Of a DNA stretch of 64,000 nt, positions 8,250 through 15,745 are shown in pieces (position 1 is the first letter of the stretch; every line of letters begins with the position of its first letter). The DNA is from Tessaracoccus antarcticus (GTDB lineage: Bacteria; Actinomycetota; Actinomycetes; Propionibacteriales; Propionibacteriaceae). The notes beneath the pieces are model-generated. The model made no database searches and had not been told where the DNA came from. It worked only from the letters and a program-made list of their open reading frames with translations. The stretch is from assembly GCF_003688855.1 (NCBI RefSeq), contig NZ_REFW01000001.1, positions 1,575,252-1,639,251 of the forward strand. The letters are read 5' to 3'. Both the position numbers and the translations under genes were made by a program.

Positions 8250-9560
8250 ATGCGTTCCGCGGCCACCATTTTGCACCTGGACCTCGACGCATTCTTCGCC
8301 GCCGTCGAACAGCGGGACAAGCCGAGCCTCCGGGGCAAGCCCGTGGTGGTGGGCGGTGGAGGCCCACGCGGCGTGGTGGCCACCGCCAGCTACGAGGCAC
8401 GGGTCTTCGGGGTGAGGTCCGCCATGCCGGGCACGGAGGCACGACGCAAGTGTCCCCATGCAGCGTTCCTCGGCGGACGATTCGAGGCTTACAGGCAATC
8501 CTCGCAGGTGGTGATGGCGCTTCTGGCGGAGGTGTCGCCCGCCGTCGAGCCCCTGAGTCTCGATGAGGCGTTCGTCGACCTCGCACTGAGCCACTGGGAC
8601 CCGGCCCGCCTTGCTCACAACGTTGCCGAGCTGAGGGCGGAGCTGACCCGACGCACCGGCGGGCTGACGGCATCCGTGGGGGTGGGAACCAGCAAGTTCG
8701 TGGCGAAAGTGGCCTCCGAGGCGGCCAAGCCCGACGGGGCCAGGATCATTGCACCCGGTGAGGAGCTGGACTTCATCGTCGACCTGCCCGTGCGGGCGAT
8801 CCCCGGGGTGGGGCCGGTCACGGAGACCAGGTTGCAGGCCATCGGCATGCACACCGTCGCAGACCTGAGGCGCTCGAGCCGGGACGAACTCGTCCGTGAG
8901 CTGGGGAAGGCCTCGGGGGAGGGGCTGTCGGGGCTGGCCTTCGCCAGGGACGACAGGAGCGTGCAGGCCGAACGCGAGGCCAAATCCATCTCGACGGAGG
9001 ACACCTTCCCCACCGACATCAAGGAGCGGGCTGAACTGGAGGTCATCCTCCGGCGGGACGCAGCACACGTGGCCAAGCGGATCCGGGCCACGGGTGTGTT
9101 CGCCCGCACCGTCGGCATCAAGGTGCGGATGGGAGACTTCACCACGGTGTCCAAGGCGCGATCCGTGGGCGGCGCCACCGACCGGGAGGAAGCGATCTCC
9201 GCCATCGCCATTGACCTGCTGTCGGAGGTGGACGTGCGGGCGGGAGTGCGACTCCTGGGGGTGGCGGCATCCAACTTCGTGCAGTCGGCACAGGAACAAC
9301 TCTTCGAGGATGAGGCGCCGCCGCCGGCCGAGACCCTGACCACGAGCGAGGTGGACACCTCCGGGGTGCGCGGTCGGGGGTGGTTCCCCGGCGCGGATGT
9401 GGAGCACCCCGAGTTCGGCCGGGGATGGGTGTGGGGGTCGGGTCTGGGCCGGGTGACAGTGCGATTCGAGACGCGGGATTCAGGACCGGGCCCGGTGCGG
9501 ACGTTCTCCACCGAGGATCCCGCGCTGCAGCCCACCCAGGAGCTGCCGGCGCTGCCCTAG
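8250..9560 (+). CDS. dinB: DNA polymerase IV (Y family)
   Basis: Error-prone translesion polymerase. 436 aa. The palm motif ILHLDLDAFFAAVEQR at residues 7–22 holds the first metal-binding Asp. PLSLDEAFVDLA near residue 105 holds the catalytic SLDEA pair. SVGVGTSKFVAKVASEAAKPDG and the helix-hairpin-helix IPGVGPVTETRLQAIG follow, then the little-finger domain. The start is the ATG at 8250, 8 bases after the preceding stop. The C-terminal extension (about residues 355–436), WFPGADVEHPEFGRGWVWG onward, is typical of actinobacterial DinB. The TAG stop shares the palindrome CTAG with the convergent gene's stop. Confidence 0.95.
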   Translation: MRSAATILHLDLDAFFAAVEQRDKPSLRGKPVVVGGGGPRGVVATASYEARVFGVRSAMPGTEARRKCPHAAFLGGRFEAYRQSSQVVMALLAEVSPAVEPLSLDEAFVDLALSHWDPARLAHNVAELRAELTRRTGGLTASVGVGTSKFVAKVASEAAKPDGARIIAPGEELDFIVDLPVRAIPGVGPVTETRLQAIGMHTVADLRRSSRDELVRELGKASGEGLSGLAFARDDRSVQAEREAKSISTEDTFPTDIKERAELEVILRRDAAHVAKRIRATGVFARTVGIKVRMGDFTTVSKARSVGGATDREEAISAIAIDLLSEVDVRAGVRLLGVAASNFVQSAQEQLFEDEAPPPAETLTTSEVDTSGVRGRGWFPGADVEHPEFGRGWVWGSGLGRVTVRFETRDSGPGPVRTFSTEDPALQPTQELPALP

Positions 9561-10474
9561 TGGCCGGTGTGGGGCAGGCCCGGGCCGGCGGATGCGGCGG
9601 CGCACACCTGCACCGATGCAGCATCGGAGGCGACGTTCTTGCCCTCGTCGCCGGCGACGACCGCCGTCGTGTTGTACGGGGTGCATTTCCCGGCCCGGCC
9701 GTCGAGTTGCACCCGGTAGGCGAACCGGGCGGTGGAGCCCTGGAGCGTGCCGGATTCCGGGGTCATCAGTCGCAGGGAGCCGTCGGTGCCCACGGTCAAC
9801 GAGCCCAGGACGGAGAGTTCGGCACCGTCGATGTCCTGGACGTCCACGGTGTTGTCCAGATACAGGCCGTCCCAGCTGATCTCCTCGGCCGGTGTGGTGA
9901 GGGTGTGCTCCACCCCGCCGTCGGACCAGGTCACGGCAGCCACGTTGCTGTCGGTTGTTCGGGGCTGGAAGTTGGTGCCCGTGTCGCAGGTGAAGGTGAA
10001 GTCCGTGCTGCTCGCGGCGGGAATGACCCTCCCCAGGCCGTCGGCCACCACACAGGTGATCCCGGCGAAGGTGTCACTGATGGTTGCGAGGCGCGACGTG
10101 GTCGCCGGGTTGGTCACGCTGATGGTGCCGCGGACGTCGGATGATGTGAGCGTACGACCCGTGTGGGTAACCTCCACCATGTAGCCCACGCTGGTGGGGC
10201 CTGTGCCCCGCAGATCAACGCGCGCATTCTTTGGCTCGGACCTGATGGACCACGCATTGGTGGTGACATGGGAGCCTGTAATGGTACTCAATATTTTTGG
10301 CAAATTGCCAGATGTTGCACTCTCGGTGGGAAAAACGGGAGCCGCCGGGGTGGGCTCTTCAGCCACCCCCGACGGCATGCCGTTCACCGTGATGAACACC
10401 GTCCCGGCTGCGACCAAGGCCGCACGGCGACGCACTGAGTGCGTCCCCCCGGACAAACGAGCCAGTGACCCCAT
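9557..10474 (-). CDS. Secreted surface-type protein ending in a bare LPHTG motif
   Basis: 305 aa from the ATG at 10474, which follows a strong GGGGGGAAGG ribosome site. A signal peptide is evident: the basic segment RRRAALVAAGTVFITV, then cleavage around GVAEE. The mature part is Thr/Ser/Asp-rich with beta-strand character and two short Cys-containing regions (ITCVVADG, TFTCDTG), like Gram-positive adhesin or pilin-type domains. The protein ends GLPHTGH-stop. LPHTG is a sortase-type sorting signal, but the hydrophobic segment and basic tail that should follow are missing. The stop codon coincides with the dinB stop, suggesting loss of the 3' end. Function unknown. Confidence 0.8.
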   Translation of the reverse strand: MGSLARLSGGTHSVRRRAALVAAGTVFITVNGMPSGVAEEPTPAAPVFPTESATSGNLPKILSTITGSHVTTNAWSIRSEPKNARVDLRGTGPTSVGYMVEVTHTGRTLTSSDVRGTISVTNPATTSRLATISDTFAGITCVVADGLGRVIPAASSTDFTFTCDTGTNFQPRTTDSNVAAVTWSDGGVEHTLTTPAEEISWDGLYLDNTVDVQDIDGAELSVLGSLTVGTDGSLRLMTPESGTLQGSTARFAYRVQLDGRAGKCTPYNTTAVVAGDEGKNVASDAASVQVCAAASAGPGLPHTGH

Positions 10475-10709
10475 GTCGACCTTCCCCCCAGAAGGACCGA
10501 CCTGGCCGGCCGGAACGATTTGCTTCAAGACTTTTCCGACAATTCGCCGGATTGTTCCTGTTGGCAAAACCATAGCGGCAAATCAACCGGGACGCCAACA
10601 GTTGATGCAAAAACCCCCAAAGTTGATTGGTATTCGCGCCGAAGGGCGGGCACGGCCATCAGGCGCGGGGCTGCCGGTGGACCCGCTGCTAGAATCGCTG
10701 CGCCAGCCA

Positions 10710-10791
10710 GCCGAAGTGGTGGAATTGGTAGACACGCAGGATTTAGGATCCTGTGCCTTCGGGCGTGAGGGTTCAAGTCCCTTCTTCGGCA
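10710..10791 (+). tRNA. tRNA-Leu (anticodon TAG)
   Basis: An 82-nt cloverleaf: acceptor GCCGAAG pairs with CTTCGGC, discriminator A. The anticodon stem CAGGA/TCCTG encloses loop TTTAGGA, giving anticodon TAG. A long variable arm and the T-arm GGGTTCAAGTCCC are present. TAGAAT at 10690–10695 is a likely -10. Its 3' end is duplicated at 15435–15459, so it is the integration target of the element that follows. The tRNA stays intact. Confidence 0.96.
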
Positions 10792-10792
10792 C
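10768..10792 (+). repeat. attL: core repeat within the tRNA-Leu 3' end
   Basis: 25 bases covering the T-arm and 3' acceptor strand plus two bases (starts AGGGTTCAAG, ends TTCGGCAC), identical to 15435–15459. This is the expected core for tyrosine-recombinase integration into a tRNA gene. Confidence 0.85.
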
Positions 10793-10853
10793 GACACCTA
10801 TGGCCCTTTGGCTAGGGGTTTTCCTTCCAGGCAATCCACCGAGGCGTCATGGT

Positions 10854-10873
10854 GTGCCCAATACGTGCCCAAT
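10854..10873 (+). repeat. Left arm-type repeats (GTGCCCAATAC)
   Basis: GTGCCCAATAC at 10854–10864 is followed directly by GTGCCCAAT at 10865–10873. The same 11-mer recurs at the right end of the island (15291–15320) in the same orientation. Tandem short repeats just inside both att cores are the usual layout of integrase arm-binding sites. Confidence 0.6.
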
Positions 10874-11027
10874 GGCATGGCGTTTGGGCCCCCTCACAGG
10901 AATTGACACCACGCTAGGGGACTCACCCGAATAGAGCGAGCGGCATGGCGAACCCGATTGCAGCGAGCGGAGGTGGGTCCTCGTGAGCCGACGCTCGAGT
11001 GTGCCGCCCCTAGCTCGGGGCGTTCAC

Positions 11028-11633
11028 CTAGTAGAATTCGTGTGACTGGGCCGCGGCCCTTCGCTCCGCACCCAGTTCGGAGACTAGCGATGAAGCACCT
11101 TCTACCCCATCCAGGATCCAGACGGGACCGTCCCTGCCGGTGGTCGTCATAAGAACACCCTCCTCCGCGAGAGCGAGAGCCCCTGCCGAGTACCTGTGCG
11201 AGCGATCATCTCTTGCGACCCCCGTTACTCCCACAAGAGTCGCTCCCCGCAGCAGGCTGCGGCGCGCTCGGGCCACGACACGCTGCCAGCATTTGAATCC
11301 TTCCGGTTCGGACGCAACAGCACCTATCATCATTTCATTGAGATGTCCGTCTGACGGATGCATGATCATGACGCTCAAGAAACCCGGGTTCTGGTCCATG
11401 AACTCTAGGTTCGTCCACCGGCGGTCGTCGAGGAAAGGTTCAGTCCTGAAGAGGGCTAGGTACACGTTGGCCCTTGACAGGGTCACGTCCCATCTGTCCC
11501 TCTCCATGACGATCCTGCGGTCATCAAACGTCAGCGCCACCCCTTGGCAGTCCAATCCTGCTAGCCAGCGGCGTAGGAGAGTTCCGACTTCACTGGCAGG
11601 CGCATGGAACTGCAACCGTGTCGACATCGTCAT
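11028..11633 (-). CDS. Island cargo protein 2, unknown (coupled to the nuclease gene)
   Basis: 201 aa starting at the ATG at 11633, whose ATGA overlaps the stop of the upstream nuclease-like gene; the two are therefore coupled and probably made in fixed ratio. No family is recognised. It looks soluble, with no signal peptide or membrane segment. It is an alternating alpha/beta-type sequence with several compact hydrophobic strands (SVMIMHPSDGHLNEMMIGAVA, TLVGVTGVA, VLMTTTG) and a basic helical patch (RVVARARRSLLRGA). Possible roles are partner, specificity or immunity factor for the nuclease; this is inference from coupling and island location only. Confidence 0.7.
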   Translation of the reverse strand: MTMSTRLQFHAPASEVGTLLRRWLAGLDCQGVALTFDDRRIVMERDRWDVTLSRANVYLALFRTEPFLDDRRWTNLEFMDQNPGFLSVMIMHPSDGHLNEMMIGAVASEPEGFKCWQRVVARARRSLLRGATLVGVTGVARDDRSHRYSAGALALAEEGVLMTTTGRDGPVWILDGVEGASSLVSELGAERRAAAQSHEFY

Positions 11634-13114
11634 GCCATACCCTCCTCAGTTGTACGGAGCGATTCAAGTTCGCCGACTGATATGACGGCGATCGGCAGAT
11701 CTCGCTGCGGGAGCCGCTCGGCAAGAATCCAGTTCTGATCGGCGTAGAACGGCTCAAGCGTCACGACCAGTCCGACCCGGGGCTTCGCCGGACCGATCGA
11801 CGGTTCGCGTTCGGCGATGGCTTCAATATCGCGATGCGACCGATTGAGTTGCCTGATCCCCTTCCCGATGCTGCTTTCGACCGAGTCGATCCAGTCGCCG
11901 CTCCCTACCCTCAGTGATTCCACCGGCTGCCGAGCCTTGCACTCGATGAGCACCAGCACTCCCGGAAGGTCCAGAAACCAGTCGCAAGAGTCGGTCTGCG
12001 ACTTCCGAGGGCCGTACCGGAGTTCTGGGATGACCTGGCGGTCGCCGGCGACGAGGTCGAGTTGTCGTCCGACGTAGTGTTGGAAGACCGGACCAAGGTC
12101 GCGCGTGAAGCTGTCGCCCAGCGCGCGAGTCCCCATGTGGTATATCGACGGTGGTACCGCTTTTCGCATGATCGCCTGTACCCACGGCGCGATCGGGATG
12201 GGTGCGACGTCATCGATGAAGGGCTTGTCGTCGAGGGGATTGAACGCGTACTTCTTCTGCGCCTTCGGCAGTGGATCCTGAAAGCGCCGGTTCGCCTCCT
12301 TGAAGTCAGCCGCGGTGGTGACGAGATACTCGGTGAACGTGCGGCGGATGGCATCGTAAGGGATTGCTTCAATGAGGTCGTCCCAGCCCGGCCCATTGAA
12401 CAAGTCGAGGGAGAAGCCACCGTTGTGTTGCTCCGTCATGGTGGAGATCAGGAACAGACTCTCGACATAATCCTCCAGCGTCAGCCCATCCGTGATGGTC
12501 TCGAACCAGCCCGGTGTCATGGCCTCCGGGGCGAAGCCAGGAGGCATCTCGACTGCGGACCCGAACAGAAGGATCGTGCGCGCGATCTGGCCGGGGTTGG
12601 AGTGCTGGCTAGGAAACTGTTCGAAGAAGTGCCTCGCGAGCACTTGCCCGAGCCCCTCGGTGGAGGTCGGATCACGGACGAGGCCCTCATCGGCGAGTTG
12701 GACGCACTGGTTGCACAGGCGGAGGAGCGTGCGCCGGTCGGCTTCCGGTCGCTCGAAACTGCTCCAGGAAAGCGCCGTACGAGCGACGTCAGCGACGCAC
12801 CAGGGAGTGAGCCCCATCCGGGTCAGTTCTTTCGGCAGCTCCTCGAGGGCGATCTGAGCGGTAACTGCTGCAGCCTGGACGAGGAGACTGTCGCGGTCGA
12901 CCCTGCGGACCGCGCTCTTGTACCGATCCCACGTCGGTGGTGATGCAGTCGAGCCGCGGATGGGAAACTTCACTCGGGGATTCTCGCATCTTTGCCGACA
13001 CAATCGTTGAAATCCGTCCGAGTCGGAGGCATTAGCGCTCAGCCCGGCCCAGCCAATGTGTTGCCACTTTTCCGTCACGTGGTCATGCGCGTCCGGCCCG
13101 ACGCTCGTCGACAT
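11630..13114 (-). CDS. Island cargo protein 1: PD-(D/E)XK nuclease-like protein
   Basis: 494 aa. Roughly residues 1–320 are helical with no recognised domain. Residues 330–460 look like a restriction-endonuclease fold: helix LGPVFQHYVGRQLDLV, strand VIPELRYG, then D378 in SCDWFLDLPGVLVLIECKAR with E391-C-K393, i.e. the D-(12)-ExK pattern of the PD-(D/E)XK superfamily. A following alpha/beta segment (RVGLVVTLEPFY) completes a typical core. No helicase, methylase or transposase motif is present. It is first in a leftward two-gene operon inside a tRNA-integrated island, next to an antirestriction relic, so anti-mobile-element defence is the leading guess. The start is weakly supported: ATG with no clear ribosome site. 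Confidence 0.7.
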   Translation of the reverse strand: MSTSVGPDAHDHVTEKWQHIGWAGLSANASDSDGFQRLCRQRCENPRVKFPIRGSTASPPTWDRYKSAVRRVDRDSLLVQAAAVTAQIALEELPKELTRMGLTPWCVADVARTALSWSSFERPEADRRTLLRLCNQCVQLADEGLVRDPTSTEGLGQVLARHFFEQFPSQHSNPGQIARTILLFGSAVEMPPGFAPEAMTPGWFETITDGLTLEDYVESLFLISTMTEQHNGGFSLDLFNGPGWDDLIEAIPYDAIRRTFTEYLVTTAADFKEANRRFQDPLPKAQKKYAFNPLDDKPFIDDVAPIPIAPWVQAIMRKAVPPSIYHMGTRALGDSFTRDLGPVFQHYVGRQLDLVAGDRQVIPELRYGPRKSQTDSCDWFLDLPGVLVLIECKARQPVESLRVGSGDWIDSVESSIGKGIRQLNRSHRDIEAIAEREPSIGPAKPRVGLVVTLEPFYADQNWILAERLPQRDLPIAVISVGELESLRTTEEGMA

Positions 13115-13152
13115 GATGTATCCGAGCTCTCATCGACCCCGCCACCACTCCA

Positions 13153-13563
13153 GTGTCACAGCGGCTACAGGACCAAGGAAAGTCCCTGCGCGTGCTGTGG
13201 AGCTGGCCGACGCTCAGCCAGCCGATTTCCGAATGTGACGACTGGACCGACCTCGCGCGTCCGTCACCCAAAGGCGCGCCGAAGCCGTGGAGTCCGGTGC
13301 TTGCGATGGAGCGACTCGGGCTGGCACAGATCGCCCGGCCGTCGGAAGAGGGCTACAACCGCCACGGCTTCGTCTACGGGCGACAGGTGGCCATCCGACG
13401 GAACGCACCCTTCCCGTTGAACACGATGTTCCACAACCGGTGCACTTCGTACTCGGCCACCGCAGCACCCGACATCCCCGACGGACCCTCCTACCGACTC
13501 CGCAACCACCACGCCCAAGCAAACGAACTCCGCCGCATCACAACCGGTACCAACACCCGCTGA
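13153..13563 (+). pseudogene. Decayed ArdC-like antirestriction/zinc-peptidase gene fragment
   Basis: Residues read in this frame, GKSLRVLWSWPT, MERLGLAQI, GFVYGRQVAI and PLNTMFHN, parallel the ArdC N-terminal domain and the run-in to its FHELAH metal site. At FH the frame breaks: codons after MFHN give nonsense, while the +2 frame then reads VHFVLGHRSTRH, matching the expected LAHxVLGH continuation. An HExxH-type site with one base missing explains this. No full-length gene remains on either side. ArdC proteins protect incoming DNA from restriction. The assignment rests on motif-level similarity only. Confidence 0.4.
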
Positions 13564-14121
13564 CCTGACCCCGCGACCCGGGAACTTCGATGAGCAACTC
13601 CGGGGATATTCGATGAGCGCCGTCAAAGCGCACCCATCCGCCTCAAGTAGCTAATCACCCGCTTTTTGCGGCGTCTCGTTTATCTACAGATGGATGAGAC
13701 GTCTTCGCTTGCTAGCGAGGCCGCACCGGACCTCGCTAGGTCTACAACAACGAACTGTCGTAAAAAGTCATCTTGCCAAAGAACGTCTCAGCCATCATGC
13801 TTCTCAGGGTTCATGAGGCAGAACGATCGCGTGACATCTATCAGGCGCCAGCGCCACCAACCGCGGCAGCAGCCGGATGTGGCGCGCTCGCCGTGGCAGC
13901 GCTGCCCGGTTCCTGACCGTTGATCACATCGAAGGTGGAGAGTTCGTCTCACTGGACGTGTCACGGGAGGCCACTTACCTCTGCGGTTCCAAGCGTGACG
14001 CCGCGCCACCATGCCTCGCCCGATCCGATAATTGCAGAACCATGTCTCGGAACCTATGGCGCCGCTTTTGTTAATCTCTCGGAAGAAGGTGAGAAGCGTG
14101 CTGGCCGTGGCCTATTGGTCG
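13564..14121. other. Island stretch without a recognisable gene
   Basis: No ORF here has a convincing start, ribosome site or protein-like sequence. TTCGATGAGC occurs twice (near 13587 and 13609). The middle part is AT-richer than the chromosome, consistent with decayed foreign DNA. The position, downstream of the integrase, is where replication or excision genes would be expected in an intact element; none is visible. Confidence 0.5.
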
Positions 14122-15279
14122 TCAATCCGAGGATGATGGTCGCCTCACACAGTCCAAAGCAGCGGCCAGTCGCCTGTCTGCATCTGCGAGGGCGTGAGTG
14201 TATCGCATGGTCATCCCGGCAGTCGTGTGCCCGAGGCGGCGCATGGTGACGGGTGTGGGAGCGCTGAGGTCAGCCGCCAAGGAAGCGTGGGTGTGTCGTA
14301 GCACATGGGGAGTCGCATCCGGCCGGCCTACGGCTCGGGCGGCTTTGGCAAAGGCGCGAGCGAATACCGAGGAGTGAAGGTGTCGGCCGTCAGGCGCATG
14401 GATCAGTAGGCCGTCAGGTCCTGGCAAAGCATACAGATCGAGATGAAGCCGCAGCTCCAGAAGCAGGCTGAGTGGCATGTGAACGGTACGTTAGCCGGCG
14501 TCGGTCTTGGGTGCACCAACTTCGAAACCCCCGGGTACCTTGATCACGGCCCGCTGGACCCGGATCGTTCCGTCTTCAGCGTCCATGTCCCTTCGTCGAA
14601 GCTCGGCAAGCTCTCCGTAGCGGAGACCACACCAGCCACCGATCAGGACGGACAGACGTAGATGAGCAGGCATCTTGTCTGCCAGCGCTTCCAGTTCGAC
14701 GACTGAAAGTGGTTCTATCCTGCGGGCCGTCTTCGTGCGGATCCGTGTGCGCCGGGGAAGTGCAGCCGGGTTACTCGGCAATAGATCCAGTTCAACTGCA
14801 CCGTTCAAGGCTGTGTGTAAAAACTGAAAGGCTTTTGATCTAGCTCTTGGCTTTGTCGGATCGAGGGCTTCCCACCAAGTCCTCACATGCAACTTGGACA
14901 GTTCCTGCAGAACCACTTCACCAAGTTGCGGCTCGATATGGTTGCGAAGCAGTGACTCATAGTCGCGCCGGGTGGTCGGGCGCAGTTCGACAGAAGGCAG
15001 CCAGCCACTGATGAACAGCGAGACCGTCACCGGCCCTCCCGCCAGCGGACCGTCTCCGCCACAAGGGCTGGCCGCTACTGCCTGCTCTCGTTCCCAAGGG
15101 GATGCCCAAAGACCGCGCTCCACCAGTTCACGCTCGCGAGCGAGCCATCCCTCGGCATCCGCTTTGTTGGTGAAGGTGACTGTAGCTTGGTGTCTGTTGC
15201 CGTCTGGCCCCATGTATCTGGCCTGATAACGCTTGGACGGCAGCCTTCTGATTGATCCGAATCCGCGCTTGCCTGCCAT
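14122..15279 (-). pseudogene. int: Tyrosine integrase interrupted by an in-frame TAA
   Basis: The start is the ATG at 15279 behind GGAGG, giving MAGKRGFGSIRRLP, an AP2-like arm-binding N-terminus (residues ~1–60), then a SAM-like core-binding domain (~90–180). The catalytic domain begins with GWCGLRYGELAELRRRD (Arg I). The frame ends at TAA (14491–14493) after PKTDAG. The same frame continues without shift as RTVHMPLSLLLEL, then HVLRHTHASL (HxxR), LGHTTAGMTMRYTHAL (His/Tyr nucleophile), ending at 14122. Only one codon is wrong, so decay is recent or the base is a sequencing error. The C-terminal half could restart at ATG 14478, but it lacks Arg I. Confidence 0.85.
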
Positions 15280-15290
15280 GATCCTCCGTC

Positions 15291-15320
15291 GTGCCCAATA
15301 CGTGCCCAATACGTGCCCAT
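15291..15320 (+). repeat. Right arm-type repeats (GTGCCCAATAC x2, partial third)
   Basis: Two exact tandem copies of GTGCCCAATAC (15291–15301, 15302–15312) and a third GTGCCCAT (15313–15320) lie 12 bp upstream of the integrase ATG. This placement lets the same protein bind its arm sites and block its own promoter. Confidence 0.6.
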
Positions 15321-15434
15321 CGTAGTCCCTTTGGGGGGCTCTACGTACGCGTGAAGGGTCAAGGGGGATGCGTTAAAGCCCTACTCAGGAAGACTTTTGA
15401 GGACCTGAGTGGACACTTGGGAGTCGAATGCGGA

Positions 15435-15459
15435 AGGGTTCAAGTCCCTTCTTCGGCAC
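15435..15459 (+). repeat. attR: duplicated tRNA-Leu 3' end
   Basis: Exact 25-bp copy of 10768–10792. It marks the right boundary of the island; the sequence from 15460 rightwards is the presumed original chromosome downstream of tRNA-Leu. Confidence 0.85.
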
Positions 15460-15745
15460 CCCTCCCACAGGGCTGTGACTCCAAGGTGTGCTCCACGATG
15501 TTGCTCTGAACACGCTCCGCGCGTCACACGGGCGACATGTGGGCCAGACGCCCGTGCACCGGTGAGAACACCCGGCCGTTCCTGACGCCGTCGCCGGGAG
15601 CGTCGCCTGTGAACCGGCGACTCGAGGCGGCCCTGCACCCAATCCCGGGCCGGCCACAACCCGCATGACGCGAGATTCAAGGGGGGCCAGCAGGGTGCCC
15701 CGCCGGTGTGTGAATCCTGCATGTGCTCGGGCGTCCCGCTGTATA
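15460..15745. other. Intergenic region between attR and the alpha-galactosidase gene
   Basis: No supported gene, RNA or strong hairpin is seen. ORFs here are short, overlap in all frames and lack ribosome sites. Confidence 0.5.

Larger units (their letters stand above)
10768..15459. mobile_element. tRNA-Leu-integrated genomic island (about 4.7 kb, decaying)
   Basis: Bounded by a 25-bp direct repeat of the tRNA-Leu 3' end (10768–10792 and 15435–15459). It contains, left to right, arm-type repeats, a two-gene leftward cargo, an ArdC-like remnant, about 0.5 kb without genes, and a leftward tyrosine integrase next to the right end. No relaxase, replication initiator or recognisable excisionase is visible. 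With the integrase broken by a stop codon, the element looks immobile unless helped in trans. Base composition in 13.6–14.1 kb is visibly lower in GC than the core genes. Confidence 0.85.

Noticed and set aside
13666..13923. 85-aa plus-strand ORF inside the island
   Set aside because: No ribosome site, no hydrophobic pattern, no coupling with neighbours; likely noncoding.
14122..14478. Stand-alone 118-aa protein from the integrase C-terminal half
   Set aside because: It is in the same frame as the upstream half and lacks the first catalytic Arg and a ribosome site; best treated as part of one disrupted integrase.
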